A DNA stretch of 64,000 nucleotides from assembly GCF_004792665.1 (NCBI RefSeq), contig NZ_SRZX01000002.1, positions 186,001 through 250,000 on the forward strand, given 5' to 3'. The DNA is from Marinobacter orientalis. Lineage in GTDB: Bacteria; Pseudomonadota; Gammaproteobacteria; Pseudomonadales; Oleiphilaceae. The notes under the pieces are model-generated. The model was given only the letters and a program-made list of their open reading frames with translations, was not told where the DNA came from and ran no database searches. Of this stretch, positions 1 through 7,979 are shown one piece after another. The position numbers and the translations under genes were made by a program. Each line of letters opens with the position of its first letter. Within the stretch, counting starts at the first letter, position 1.

Positions 1-232
1 TGGCGGGCTTATGCTGCGCCTGGCGCTCCCTGACACGGCCCAGGCCGCGGTCGAGCCACTGCGCGATCTTCTCGAGGTCTTTCTGCCCGGGACGGCCCTT
101 CCTGCGGGCAATCAGCTTTTGGATACGCGCTGCTTCCAGCTGGTTACAGGCATCCAGCTGTTCCAGGACGGCCTTGACGGCCGCCCTGCTGTCCGGCGTA
201 TGCGTGGTCTGTTGTGGTGAAACTTGCGTCAT
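1..232 (-). CDS. hrpA: ATP-dependent RNA helicase HrpA, N-terminal part (cut by window edge)
   Basis: Only the first 77 codons are present; the gene runs off the left edge. The protein starts MTQVSPQQTTHTPDSRAAV and continues into a basic, helical stretch with DACNQLEAARIQKLIARRK, which resembles the leader that precedes the DEAH helicase core of HrpA. The core motifs are outside the window, so the call rests on this leader and on context: in Pseudomonas an hrpA-type helicase gene lies close downstream of the fadD genes. The ATG is preceded by AAGGA four bases upstream, and the start is eight bases after the fadD stop, so the two are probably cotranscribed. HrpA helicases act on ribosomes and mRNA in the cytoplasm. 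Another DEAH helicase cannot be excluded. Confidence 0.65.
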   Translation of the reverse strand, partial: MTQVSPQQTTHTPDSRAAVKAVLEQLDACNQLEAARIQKLIARRKGRPGQKDLEKIAQWLDRGLGRVRERQAQHKPA

Positions 233-240
233 CGGGTCCT

Positions 241-1917
241 TTACTTGTTGCTGGCTTCGTCCCGGAGCTCACGGCGCAGGATCTTGCCAACGTTGGTTTT
301 CGGCAGCTCGTCGCGGAATTCAAACGACTTGGGCACCTTATACGCTGTCAGGCGCTCACGGCAGAATTCTTTCAGTTCGTTCTCCGTGACACCTTCCGCG
401 GTTGGCACCAGGTAGACCTTTACGGCCTCGCCGCTTCTGGGGTCTTCCACGCCGACGGCGGCGCATTCGACCACCTTGGGATGGCCGCTTACCACATCTT
501 CGATTTCGTTGGGGAACACATTGAAGCCGGACACAATAATCATGTCCTTCTTGCGGTCCACAATACGAATGTAGCCATCTTCCTGAATGAGGGCGATGTC
601 GCCGGTTTGCAAGAAGCCATCATCGGTAAAGGACTTCTGGGTATCCTCCGGGCGCTGCCAGTAGCCGCGCATCACCTGGGGACCTTTCACGCACAACTCG
701 CCCGGCGTGCCAATCGGTGTTTCATTGCCGTCATCATCAATGGTTTTGACTTCGGTACCCGGAATAGGAAGGCCGATGGTGCCAAGCTGAATCGCGCTAT
801 TGGGGTTGAACGTGACCACCGGTGACGTTTCGGTCATGCCGTAACCTTCGGCAATTTCACAGCCGGTAACGCGCTGCCACATCTTGGCCGTGTCGCTGGT
901 CAGCGCCATACCGCCGGACGAGGTCAGCTTGAGACCACTGAAATCCAGGTCCTGGAACTCTTCGTTGTTACACAGTGCCACGAACAGGGTGTTGAGGCCG
1001 AGGAACGCGGTGAATCTGTGGTTCCTGAGTTCCTTGACGAAACCCGGAATATCGCGGGGATTGGGAATAAGCACGTTATGGGCGCCGGCTTCCAGCATGA
1101 TGCCGCAGTTCAGGGTGAACGAGTAGATGTGATACAGAGGCAGGGGTGCAATAATCACTTCCTTGCCCTCTTCCACCGTGTCTTCCATCATCGGGCGAAC
1201 CTGGAGCAGGTTGGCCACCAGGTTGCCGTGGGTCAGCATGGCGCCCTTGGCAACACCGGTGGTACCACCGGTGTACTGGAGCACGGCAATATCGTCCTTC
1301 TTGCACTCAACCGGGGTAAACTTTTCCTTGCTGCCCGCACTGAGAACCGCGGGTAATTTATGGGCCTGCGGCAGACTGTAGGCCGGCACCATTTTCTTCA
1401 GGTGTTTTACCGCCGCGTTCATCACCGTGCGCTTCAGCGGTGAATGCATATCGGCTATCTCGGTGACAATAACGTGCTCGATGCCGGTGTGGGGAAGCAC
1501 TTTCTCGACATTGTGGGCCATGTTCGCCAGCACAACGATGGCCTTGGCGCCGGAATCGTTAAACTGGTGTTCCATCTCGCGGGTGGTATACAGCGGGTTG
1601 GTATTCACCACGATCAGGCCGGCGCGCATGGCACCGAAGACAACCACAGGATACTGGGAAACGTTGGGCATCTGAACCGCAATCCGGTCGCCCGGTTTGA
1701 GATCGGTCCTGTTTTGCAGCCAGGCGGCAAAATTGCGGCTCTGGGTATCCAGGTCGCGATAGGTAAGCGTAGCGCCAACAGCGCTGAAGGCGGGTCGATC
1801 GGCGTATTTCTGTACCGCCTGATCGAATACATCCACCATGCTGGTGTACCTGTCCAGGTCTATTTCGCGGGACACACCGGCGGGGTATTTGTCCTGATAG
1901 AACTGCTCAAAATCCAT
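241..1917 (-). CDS. fadD: Long-chain fatty acid-CoA ligase FadD
   Basis: Acyl-CoA synthetase of the ANL superfamily that activates long-chain fatty acids with ATP and CoA for beta-oxidation; it acts at the inner face of the membrane. The 558-residue protein has the usual FadD length. Visible motifs are the P-loop-like ATP/AMP signature YTGGTTGVAKGA at about residues 215-226, the EGYGMTETSPV motif, and the FACS signature (DGFLQTGDIA followed by DRKKDMIIVSGFNVFPNEIE), ending with the catalytic-lysine region TNVGKILRREL. The start at 1917 (MDFEQFYQ) is preferred to the ATG at 1923 because AGGAG lies six bases upstream of the former and directly abuts the latter. It precedes hrpA on the same strand and diverges from the MaoC-type gene. 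Confidence 0.93.
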   Translation of the reverse strand: MDFEQFYQDKYPAGVSREIDLDRYTSMVDVFDQAVQKYADRPAFSAVGATLTYRDLDTQSRNFAAWLQNRTDLKPGDRIAVQMPNVSQYPVVVFGAMRAGLIVVNTNPLYTTREMEHQFNDSGAKAIVVLANMAHNVEKVLPHTGIEHVIVTEIADMHSPLKRTVMNAAVKHLKKMVPAYSLPQAHKLPAVLSAGSKEKFTPVECKKDDIAVLQYTGGTTGVAKGAMLTHGNLVANLLQVRPMMEDTVEEGKEVIIAPLPLYHIYSFTLNCGIMLEAGAHNVLIPNPRDIPGFVKELRNHRFTAFLGLNTLFVALCNNEEFQDLDFSGLKLTSSGGMALTSDTAKMWQRVTGCEIAEGYGMTETSPVVTFNPNSAIQLGTIGLPIPGTEVKTIDDDGNETPIGTPGELCVKGPQVMRGYWQRPEDTQKSFTDDGFLQTGDIALIQEDGYIRIVDRKKDMIIVSGFNVFPNEIEDVVSGHPKVVECAAVGVEDPRSGEAVKVYLVPTAEGVTENELKEFCRERLTAYKVPKSFEFRDELPKTNVGKILRRELRDEASNK

Positions 1918-2137
1918 CACCATCTCCTGTTGGGCGTTTATGCTTATTTTGTACTTGCAATGTATGCCAAGGCCAGATTGATCAAAAAATCAACCAGACA
2001 AAAGTATCAGACTCGAAAAGTCGGGAGAGAATAGCAGTTTTGCGAACGATGAGGTAGTTTTCGAGGCTGATCTGTCGCGTTCATAACCTGCAACCCGAGC
2101 CGGCATCAAAGCCACCAGGATCTCCAGCGGAGCCCAT
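1918..2137. promoter_or_regulatory. Divergent intergenic region between fadD and maoC-type gene
   Basis: A 220-base divergent spacer must hold the promoters of both genes. The one clear structure is the inverted repeat TTGAT-CAAAAA-ATCAA at 1978-1993, about 60 bases upstream of the fadD start. It could be an operator for a fatty-acid-responsive regulator, but it does not match the FadR or PsrA consensus that I know. No convincing -35/-10 pair stands out. Confidence 0.25.
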
Positions 2138-2623
2138 ATGAGTGATACGTTAGATACGCTTGAAAACATTACCTACGACGAGCTTCAGGAAGGCGATTCT
2201 GCAACCTATGTCAAGACACTGACGGAAGCCGAACTGGTACTTTTTGCCGCCGTGTCCGGCGACGTCAATCCGGTGCACCTGGATGCCGCCTTTGCCGCTG
2301 ACTCCTCCTATCAGGTGCGTATTGCCCATGGCATGTGGAGCGGCTCGCTGATTTCCGCAGCGCTGGCCACCGTGATGCCCGGCCCCGGCACTGTCTATCT
2401 GGAACAGAGCCTGACCTTCAGGCAGCCAGTGCGACTGGACGATACCCTTACAGTGAATCTTAAAGTACTGGCCAAGGGGCGGCGCAACCGCGTCACACTG
2501 GCCTGCGATGTCCGTAACCAGAATAATGAGAAAGTGGTCACCGGCGAAGCGAAGGTAATTGCCCCCACCCAGAAAATCTCCCTGAGCAAACCCCTGCTTC
2601 CAAAAATCACCATCGAACGCTAG
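2138..2623 (+). CDS. MaoC-family (R)-specific enoyl-CoA hydratase
   Basis: A 161-residue single hot-dog-fold protein of the MaoC/PhaJ type, which hydrates trans-2-enoyl-CoA to (R)-3-hydroxyacyl-CoA. The catalytic hydratase-2 motif is visible: D and H in SGDVNPVHLDAAFAA, followed by RIAHGMWSGSLISAAL. Its length fits PhaJ4-type enzymes and the gene diverges from fadD, as a phaJ4-like gene lies near fadD in Pseudomonas, so a role linking beta-oxidation intermediates to (R)-3-hydroxyacyl-CoA is likely. CGGAG five bases before the ATG serves as ribosome binding site. A hairpin terminator follows directly. A dehydratase acting on another acyl-CoA is possible. Confidence 0.85.
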   Translation: MSDTLDTLENITYDELQEGDSATYVKTLTEAELVLFAAVSGDVNPVHLDAAFAADSSYQVRIAHGMWSGSLISAALATVMPGPGTVYLEQSLTFRQPVRLDDTLTVNLKVLAKGRRNRVTLACDVRNQNNEKVVTGEAKVIAPTQKISLSKPLLPKITIER

Positions 2624-2629
2624 CACGAC

Positions 2630-2670
2630 AAAACCGACAGGCAGTCTCGCGGCGCGGCGTCGGTTTTCTT
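2630..2670 (+). terminator. Rho-independent terminator after the MaoC-type gene
   Basis: Nine-base arms AAAACCGAC (2630-2638) and GTCGGTTTT (2659-2667) with a GC-rich 20-base loop, starting six bases after the stop codon and followed by CTT. The arm itself supplies the U-run. Confidence 0.6.
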
Positions 2671-2739
2671 GACAGTTACGCTGCTTCACACGCCCTGACA
2701 CCATGGGCTGGCAAAGCCGCAATGAGCCAAGCCACTGAT

Positions 2740-2859
2740 CTTAAGGTCCTATTAATAACTGGCCGCAGACTTGCATGGAGTGGGGCGCGGAGTGCTGAGA
2801 CAGTCACCCCGTTCAATATGCCGAGCTTGGCCGATGCGCAACCGCATCGGCCTTTTTTT
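2740..2859 (+). ncRNA. Possible small RNA ending in a strong terminator
   Basis: The plus strand between the first terminator and 2859 holds no convincing reading frame, yet it ends in a textbook terminator pointing in the plus direction. Because the maoC-type transcript already has a terminator at 2630-2670, the second terminator needs its own transcript. The stretch contains two GGAG motifs (GGAGTGGGGCGCGGAG at about 2777). No convincing promoter is seen. The alternative is read-through protection between convergent genes. Extent and strand are inferred. Confidence 0.25.
2829..2859 (+). terminator. Strong rho-independent terminator
   Basis: Perfect ten-base stem GGCCGATGCG (2829-2838) / CGCATCGGCC (2843-2852) with a CAAC loop and seven T residues. 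It acts on plus-strand transcripts; its T-run overlaps the stop codon of the convergent VWA gene. The opposite strand has no T-run. Confidence 0.8.
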
Positions 2860-4036
2860 ATTTGCTCAACTGCTTCATGGCCGATTCCAGGCCTTCAATG
2901 GTCAGCGGATACATGTGGTCATTGACCAGTTGCCGCGTCATTCCCAGGGACCCGCCCTGCCCCCAGTAGCTCTCCGGCAGCGGGTTGATCCAGACCACCT
3001 TGTGGAAATGCTCGGTGATGCGCTGGAACCAGGTAGCCCCCGCCTCCTCGTTCCAGTGCTCGATGGAGCCGCCGGGGTGCGAGATTTCATAGGGCGCCAT
3101 GGTGGCATCACCCACGAAGATCACTTTGTAGTCGGGGGTGTACTTGTGAAGGATGTCCCAGGTATTGGTCGTCTCGCTCATGCGGCGAATGTTGCTCTTC
3201 CAGACGCTCTCATAGATGAAGTTATGGAAGTAGAAATACTCCATGTGCTTGAACTCCATCCGCGCCGCCGAGAACAGCTCTTCACACACCCGCACGTGGG
3301 GATCCATGGAACCACCCACATCGAAGAAAATCAGCACCTTGACGGCGTTATGGCGCTCGGGAACCATTTTCAGGTCGAGATAACCGGCATTGCGGGCCGT
3401 GGAACGGATGGTATCGTCCATGTCGAGCTGGTCTGCGGCACCCTGGCGAGCGAATTTGCGCAAGCGGCGCATCGCAACCTTGATATTGCGGATGCCCAGA
3501 GTCACGCTGTCGTCCAGGTCCCTGAACTCGCGTTTTTCCCAGACTTTCACAGCACGGCCGTGGCGGCCCTTTTTCTGGCCGATACGGAAACCTTCCGGGT
3601 TGTAGCCGTTGGCGCCGAACGGAGAGGTACCGCCGGTACCGATCCATTTGTTGCCGCCCTGGTGACGTTCCTTCTGCTCTTCCATGCGCTTCTTGAAGGT
3701 TTCAATCAGCTCTTCCAGGCCACCCAGCGAATCGATCTTGGCCTTGTCTTCCTCGGACAGCTGCTTTTCGAATTCCGCGCGCAGCCAGTCGTCGGGGATC
3801 AGCGCTTCCATCAGGTCGTCGAGGTTTTCAATGCCCTCGAAATAGGCCTGAAACGCCCTGTCGAATTTGTCGAAATGGCGCTCGTCCTTGACCAGGCACA
3901 CCCGGGCCAGATAATAGAACTCCTCCATATCGGCAAATGCCAGACGGTTCTGGAGAGCCTCCAGCAGATCGAGGAATTCACGCAGGCTGGCGGGTACCTT
4001 TGCGCGCCGGACTTCGATAAAAAAATCAATCAACAT
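2858..4036 (-). CDS. VWA-domain protein of the CoxE type
   Basis: A 392-residue soluble protein with a C-terminal von Willebrand A domain. The metal-ion-dependent adhesion site is seen as DVGGSM at residues 239-244. The N-terminal part is helical and charged, with the EKQLSEEDKAKIDSLGG stretch typical of CoxE-like partners of MoxR ATPases. The gene follows the MoxR gene by 22 bases, so the two form an operon and probably a two-part chaperone that inserts cofactors or activates a target complex. The target is unknown here. The start MLIDFFIEVRRAK is taken instead of longer in-frame options, which would run into the end of the MoxR gene; its ribosome binding site is weak. Confidence 0.85.
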   Translation of the reverse strand: MLIDFFIEVRRAKVPASLREFLDLLEALQNRLAFADMEEFYYLARVCLVKDERHFDKFDRAFQAYFEGIENLDDLMEALIPDDWLRAEFEKQLSEEDKAKIDSLGGLEELIETFKKRMEEQKERHQGGNKWIGTGGTSPFGANGYNPEGFRIGQKKGRHGRAVKVWEKREFRDLDDSVTLGIRNIKVAMRRLRKFARQGAADQLDMDDTIRSTARNAGYLDLKMVPERHNAVKVLIFFDVGGSMDPHVRVCEELFSAARMEFKHMEYFYFHNFIYESVWKSNIRRMSETTNTWDILHKYTPDYKVIFVGDATMAPYEISHPGGSIEHWNEEAGATWFQRITEHFHKVVWINPLPESYWGQGGSLGMTRQLVNDHMYPLTIEGLESAMKQLSK

Positions 4037-4058
4037 ACAGTGCTGCTCTTGCCGGATT

Positions 4059-4901
4059 TCAGCTGCGACGACGGGCCATGAAGGCCAGCTTCTGCAGCAG
4101 GTGGACATCCTGCTCGTTCTTCACCAGCGCCCCGTACAGTGGCGGCAATGCCGTACCTGTGTCCTTTTCCTGCAACATTTTGGCAGACAGTTCGTCGGCC
4201 ATCAGCAGTTTCAGCCAGTCGATCAACTCAGAGGTGGACGGCTTTTTCTTCAGGCCCGGCACCTTGCGGACATCGAAGAATACTTCCAGTGAGTCGCGCA
4301 CCACCTGCTGTTGCAGGCCCGGGAAATGCACATCCACAATGCTCTGCATGGTGGCGTGGTCCGGGAAGCTGATGTAGTGGAAGAAGCAGCGGCGCAGGAA
4401 GGCATCCGGAAGCTCTTTCTCGTTGTTGCTGGTGATCACAATGATGGGGCGGTGCCTGGCCCGCACCAGCTTCTGTGTCTCGTACACGAAGAATTCCATG
4501 CGATCGAGTTCCAGCAAAAGGTCATTGGGAAATTCGATATCCGCCTTGTCGATCTCGTCAATCAGCAGAACAACCTGTTCCTCGGACTCGAAAGCCTCCC
4601 ACAGCTTGCCCTTGACGATGTAGTTGCTGATATCCTTGACCTTTTCGTCACCGAGCTGGGAATCCCGCAGGCGCGAAACCGCGTCGTATTCGTACAGGCC
4701 CTGCTGGGCCTTGGTGGTGGACTTGATGTGCCACGGGATCAGGCGCTTGCCCAGAGCCGCAGCCATCTCTTCCGCCAGCAGGGTCTTACCGGTGCCGGGC
4801 TCACCCTTGATCAGTAACGGCCGTTGCAGCGTGATGGCCGCATTCACCGCCATTTGCAGGTCGTCAGTGGCTACGTATTTTTCGGTACCGGTAAACTTCA
4901 T
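4059..4901 (-). CDS. MoxR-family AAA+ ATPase
   Basis: A 280-residue MoxR/CbbQ/NorQ-type AAA+ ATPase. Walker A is GEPGTGKT at residues 33-40, Walker B is LLIDEID at about 112-118, and the sensor segment reads VITSNNEKELPDAFLRR. Proteins of this family form rings that work with a VWA-domain partner, here the gene directly downstream, to remodel or activate enzymes. A sigma-70-like promoter is visible at 4957-4985. The substrate of the pair is not shown by the context. Confidence 0.9.
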   Translation of the reverse strand: MKFTGTEKYVATDDLQMAVNAAITLQRPLLIKGEPGTGKTLLAEEMAAALGKRLIPWHIKSTTKAQQGLYEYDAVSRLRDSQLGDEKVKDISNYIVKGKLWEAFESEEQVVLLIDEIDKADIEFPNDLLLELDRMEFFVYETQKLVRARHRPIIVITSNNEKELPDAFLRRCFFHYISFPDHATMQSIVDVHFPGLQQQVVRDSLEVFFDVRKVPGLKKKPSTSELIDWLKLLMADELSAKMLQEKDTGTALPPLYGALVKNEQDVHLLQKLAFMARRRS

Positions 4902-4956
4902 GCTGTCAGTATCCTGTTCAATTAACGGTTAAACGGCTGTTTGAAAGTAGCGGTAA

Positions 4957-4985
4957 AGTATAGAGAACCAGAGCGCTCGTGATAA
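4957..4985 (-). promoter_or_regulatory. Candidate sigma-70 promoter of the MoxR-VWA operon
   Basis: On the minus strand, TTATCA (4985-4980) and TATACT (4962-4957) are separated by exactly 17 bases. The -10 lies about 56 bases before the MoxR start codon. Confidence 0.5.
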
Positions 4986-5006
4986 GGGTCGCTTACCCGC
5001 AGGCTG

Positions 5007-6899
5007 TTACTTTTCCCTGTCTTCAGGGCCACTGTCGTCATCGAGCAGCCCTTTTTCATCGTCGGCGTCCGGCAAATCGTCAAATTCGGACAGGTCGAAA
5101 TCCTCGAGACCGAACTCGTCGTCTTCCTCCGCAATGGCGTCTTCAGTTTCCGGTTCGGGCTCTTCCACCGTGACTTCTGCGACGGGGATATCGTCTTCGG
5201 CGATTTCCTCTTCGGGTTCCGGCTCCGGTTCCGCCACAGGAATCTCTTCTTCAGGCTCCGGTTCGTCTGCTTCCTGCTCTTCCGGTGCTATCACCGGAGG
5301 TTCCTCCTCCGCGCCGGGCTTTCTCCGGCGTACAGCCAGGAACACGGCCCCGGCAATACCCAGCGCCCCGGTGCCGCCGGCTGCTGCCATTACCCACAGC
5401 GGCAGCCCGCCGGATTCGTCATTGTCGGTGACCGGGTCACTGTCAGGCTGCTCTTCGACCTGGCTGATATCAATCGGCCCGGTGTCGGCGCCCGCCTGCT
5501 CCGACAACGCCGGTTCTGGCTCGGGCTCGGGCTTGGGCTTGGGCTCTGGTTCCGGTGCTGGTTCCGGTTCAGGCCGTGGCTGGCCAGATTCAGCCGCAAC
5601 AGCGGTCTCCCCGCCCCCGGGCACCACAAAACGGGTGACAGCACTTAACCGCCTTGAAAAGGTCTGGCCGTCAGCCACGATATCAAGCTGGTACTCGCCG
5701 GCATCCGGCAACCTGCCGATGTCGTCGCTGTACACACCGTCTTGCGGCGGCTCGTCGCCGGAAAGCGCCTTGGTACCACTGCGGCCATCATCCGACGTCA
5801 GCGTAAGCCGGACGTCAATCACCCCGAGGAAATCGGGATTATCGATTTTCTGGTCGCCCTCGAAAAATGCCACGCGGACCGCGACCGGTTCATCTGCAGT
5901 GAACGTTGGCGGCACCGGGCTGACCACCATTCGCAGGTCACTGACAACCGTCACACGGCTGCCCTCGCCCAGTTCACCGTCGATTTGCCACTTTCCGACC
6001 GCCGGATCGGTAACGGTAATCAGGTCATACTCGGTTTCCCGCACCCAGCGCATACCATCCGTTGCCGATCCGGCTGTGGCTTCCTGCCCGTCGGGACTGA
6101 TAAGACCAAGCTCGCGGGTTGCAGCAGGTTCCTCATCCGCCCGAAAAATCAGTGCGGTGAATTCCTCAACACCGCTGTCCACGGTAAAACCGTCGCCTTC
6201 GATGGCAATCTGCTGCTGGGGAACGGCGGTGTTCAGGGCTTTGAGGAAGGCGCGCGTCAACGCCGCCGCGGAAGGCGCCAGGGAGTAACTGCCGCCGGTT
6301 TCTGCCGTGAGGGTTTCCAGCAGCGCGAGGTCCGCCTCATCGGACAATGCCACGGTATGGATGGTGGCACCACGGCTGCTCAGTTCCTCCAGCATGGGGC
6401 CAAGGATGTCTTCCCGCTCCGCTTCATTCGCATTGGCATCGTCGGAGATATCCACCTTGCCGTCGGTCAGCAGGATAAAGTCGGTACTGTCGAGATCCTC
6501 ACTGCCTGCCAGATAAGGTTCACTGGCCACCCGCAGGGCTTCACCGAGATTGGTGCGTAAGGCCACAGAATTGATCTGCTGTGAGCGATCGACGGCCTGC
6601 TGCCGCCAGTTATCGGTCACCTCGGCATGGGGTACCAGCATGTTCACGTACTGCCCGAAGGTCCACACACCGGCGCTGGCGCCCTCCGGCAACATCCGCG
6701 CCAGCAGCCGGACAGCAGGCTGGCGCAGGTTGTCGGGGTCGTTGGCCTTCATCGAGCCGGAAATATCCACAATAATGCGGATATCGGCATTGTCCGGCAG
6801 CGCCAGCGGGGGCGCGTTCCGGCTGGATGCCTGCTGGGCGGAAACCGCGAAAGGCAGGCTTAAAAAAACGGCAAACAGACAGCTCAGAAACCTTCGCAT
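5007..6899 (-). CDS. Exported VWA protein with one membrane anchor and acidic cytoplasmic tail
   Basis: A 630-residue protein with a signal peptide (MRRFLSCLFAVFLSLPFAVSAQ). A VWA domain with a perfect MIDAS motif DISGSM at residues 45-50 and the later TDGK motif follows. The middle resembles a beta-rich periplasmic region. A Pro-Glu repeat linker (about 440-465) precedes a transmembrane helix (LPLWVMAAAGGTGALGIAG) with basic RRRKP after it, and then a very acidic tail ending in repeated DDE/FDLSEFDDL motifs. The topology is thus a periplasmic VWA domain with a cytoplasmic acidic tail. The start at 6899 overlaps the upstream stop as TGATG, which indicates translational coupling. Its ligand is unknown. 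Confidence 0.8.
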   Translation of the reverse strand: MRRFLSCLFAVFLSLPFAVSAQQASSRNAPPLALPDNADIRIIVDISGSMKANDPDNLRQPAVRLLARMLPEGASAGVWTFGQYVNMLVPHAEVTDNWRQQAVDRSQQINSVALRTNLGEALRVASEPYLAGSEDLDSTDFILLTDGKVDISDDANANEAEREDILGPMLEELSSRGATIHTVALSDEADLALLETLTAETGGSYSLAPSAAALTRAFLKALNTAVPQQQIAIEGDGFTVDSGVEEFTALIFRADEEPAATRELGLISPDGQEATAGSATDGMRWVRETEYDLITVTDPAVGKWQIDGELGEGSRVTVVSDLRMVVSPVPPTFTADEPVAVRVAFFEGDQKIDNPDFLGVIDVRLTLTSDDGRSGTKALSGDEPPQDGVYSDDIGRLPDAGEYQLDIVADGQTFSRRLSAVTRFVVPGGGETAVAAESGQPRPEPEPAPEPEPKPKPEPEPEPALSEQAGADTGPIDISQVEEQPDSDPVTDNDESGGLPLWVMAAAGGTGALGIAGAVFLAVRRRKPGAEEEPPVIAPEEQEADEPEPEEEIPVAEPEPEPEEEIAEDDIPVAEVTVEEPEPETEDAIAEEDDEFGLEDFDLSEFDDLPDADDEKGLLDDDSGPEDREK

Positions 6900-7243
6900 C
6901 AGCGCCTGACCAGCCGGTATCTCACCAGATCCAGCATCCACACCAGCAGCATGACCGCAGAAGCGATGCCAAAGTTCAGAAACGCCCGGGCGGCGTCGTT
7001 TTTGTCACCCAGAATGGTTTCATAGCCGCCATGCAACCACGCCGGCATGTACCAGTTAGCAACCTCGGCAGACTCGACCGGAGTCAGGAAGATAACCACC
7101 AGGGCTGCCTGAAGCAGCGTCCGGATTGCATAAACCGGAATGATGCGTAACAGCCGCGCCATCATGTAGAAGAAAACCACAAAGGCAACTGCGTACAGAG
7201 CCCAGAAAATTCCGTAAGCGAGATTGGTTTCTGCGTCCATCAT
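6899..7243 (-). CDS. Small conserved membrane protein
   Basis: A 114-residue protein with three hydrophobic segments: residues 8-34, about 42-56 and about 88-104. It ends in basic RYRLVRR, consistent with an inner-membrane protein. I do not recognise a family. It overlaps ycgN upstream (TAATG) and the VWA gene downstream (TGATG), so it is made together with the membrane-anchored VWA protein and may be its partner. Confidence 0.7.
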   Translation of the reverse strand: MMDAETNLAYGIFWALYAVAFVVFFYMMARLLRIIPVYAIRTLLQAALVVIFLTPVESAEVANWYMPAWLHGGYETILGDKNDAARAFLNFGIASAVMLLVWMLDLVRYRLVRR

Positions 7244-7689
7244 TAAAGGATCCAGTGAATAATGTGTTCTTCCCAGTCTTGTTCTGCCACGTCGGCTTCC
7301 GAGATCACCCGGTGACGAACCGACACCCCGGCGTTATGTACTGTTTGCGGGTCGCCCGAGCGCAGCGGGTGCCAGTCCGCCAGCGGCCGGCCTTCCGCCA
7401 GTGTACGATACGCACAGGTAAATGGCAGCCAGTGGTAGTCACCGAGGGTCTGCGGCGTCAGGACCGTGCATGCCGGCACTTTCTGCAGGCGTTCGCTGTA
7501 GACCGTACACTGGCAGGTGCCCTGATCCATGTAACGACAGGCCAGCTCGGTGTAGTAAACCTCGCCGGTGTCCTCGTCTTCCAGCTTGGCCAGGCAGCAC
7601 TTACCGCAGCCATCGCAGAGGGATTCCCATTCCGCAGGCGTCATTTCGTCCAGATGCTTGCGTTGCCAGAACGGAATCTCCGCAATCAT
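7243..7689 (-). CDS. ycgN: YcgN family (UPF0260) CxxCxxCC protein
   Basis: A 148-residue protein matching the YcgN/UPF0260 family. The motif CDGCGKCC at residues 25-32 belongs to the YkgJ-type putative metal-chelating cluster, with more cysteines in TELACRYMDQGTCQC and FTCAYR. The function is not established. It overlaps ycgL by four bases (ATGA) and is followed by the small membrane protein gene with a TAATG overlap, so the genes are translationally coupled. Confidence 0.9.
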   Translation of the reverse strand: MIAEIPFWQRKHLDEMTPAEWESLCDGCGKCCLAKLEDEDTGEVYYTELACRYMDQGTCQCTVYSERLQKVPACTVLTPQTLGDYHWLPFTCAYRTLAEGRPLADWHPLRSGDPQTVHNAGVSVRHRVISEADVAEQDWEEHIIHWIL

Positions 7690-7979
7690 TCCCGGTTCTG
7701 CTCCGGTTTGCGCCGGAAATCCACCACATAGCCGCTGCTCTCTTCCGGCATCTGCAGGAAAAAGTCCTTGTCGACAATGGCATCCAGTACTTCCCTGCCA
7801 GTGGTTCGCGCCAGTTTTCGCTCCGGTGTCATGATCAGGTCCATGGCATGGACCGGGTTGCCAAAAATCGCCCGCAGGCTGTCAGGCAAGTCATCCCATA
7901 TCTGGCCACGGCGGACATAGAGATAGGTGTCCACTTTTTTGCTGCTGCGAAACACCGATACAAAAGTTTTTCCGTTCAT
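7686..7979 (-). CDS. ycgL: YcgL domain protein
   Basis: A 97-residue protein of the YcgL family: compact, cytoplasmic, of unknown function. Typical segments are SSKKVDTYLYV near the N terminus and VMDLIMTPERKLA-like MDLIMTPERKLAR in the middle. It overlaps rnd upstream and ycgN downstream by ATGA, an order (rnd-ycgL-ycgN) commonly conserved in gammaproteobacteria. Confidence 0.9.
   Translation of the reverse strand: MNGKTFVSVFRSSKKVDTYLYVRRGQIWDDLPDSLRAIFGNPVHAMDLIMTPERKLARTTGREVLDAIVDKDFFLQMPEESSGYVVDFRRKPEQNRE

Noticed and set aside
1955..1972. Sigma-54-like promoter (TTGGCATACATTGCAA on the minus strand) before fadD
   Set aside because: The GG and GC elements are two bases too close for a sigma-54 site.
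2771..4081. 436-codon plus-strand reading frame
   Set aside because: It is the antisense shadow of the clear VWA gene and has no recognisable protein features or ribosome binding site.
5134..6288. Serine-rich 384-codon plus-strand reading frame
   Set aside because: It arises from the reverse complement of the Pro/Glu/Asp-rich VWA protein gene; the low-complexity composition explains the long frame.
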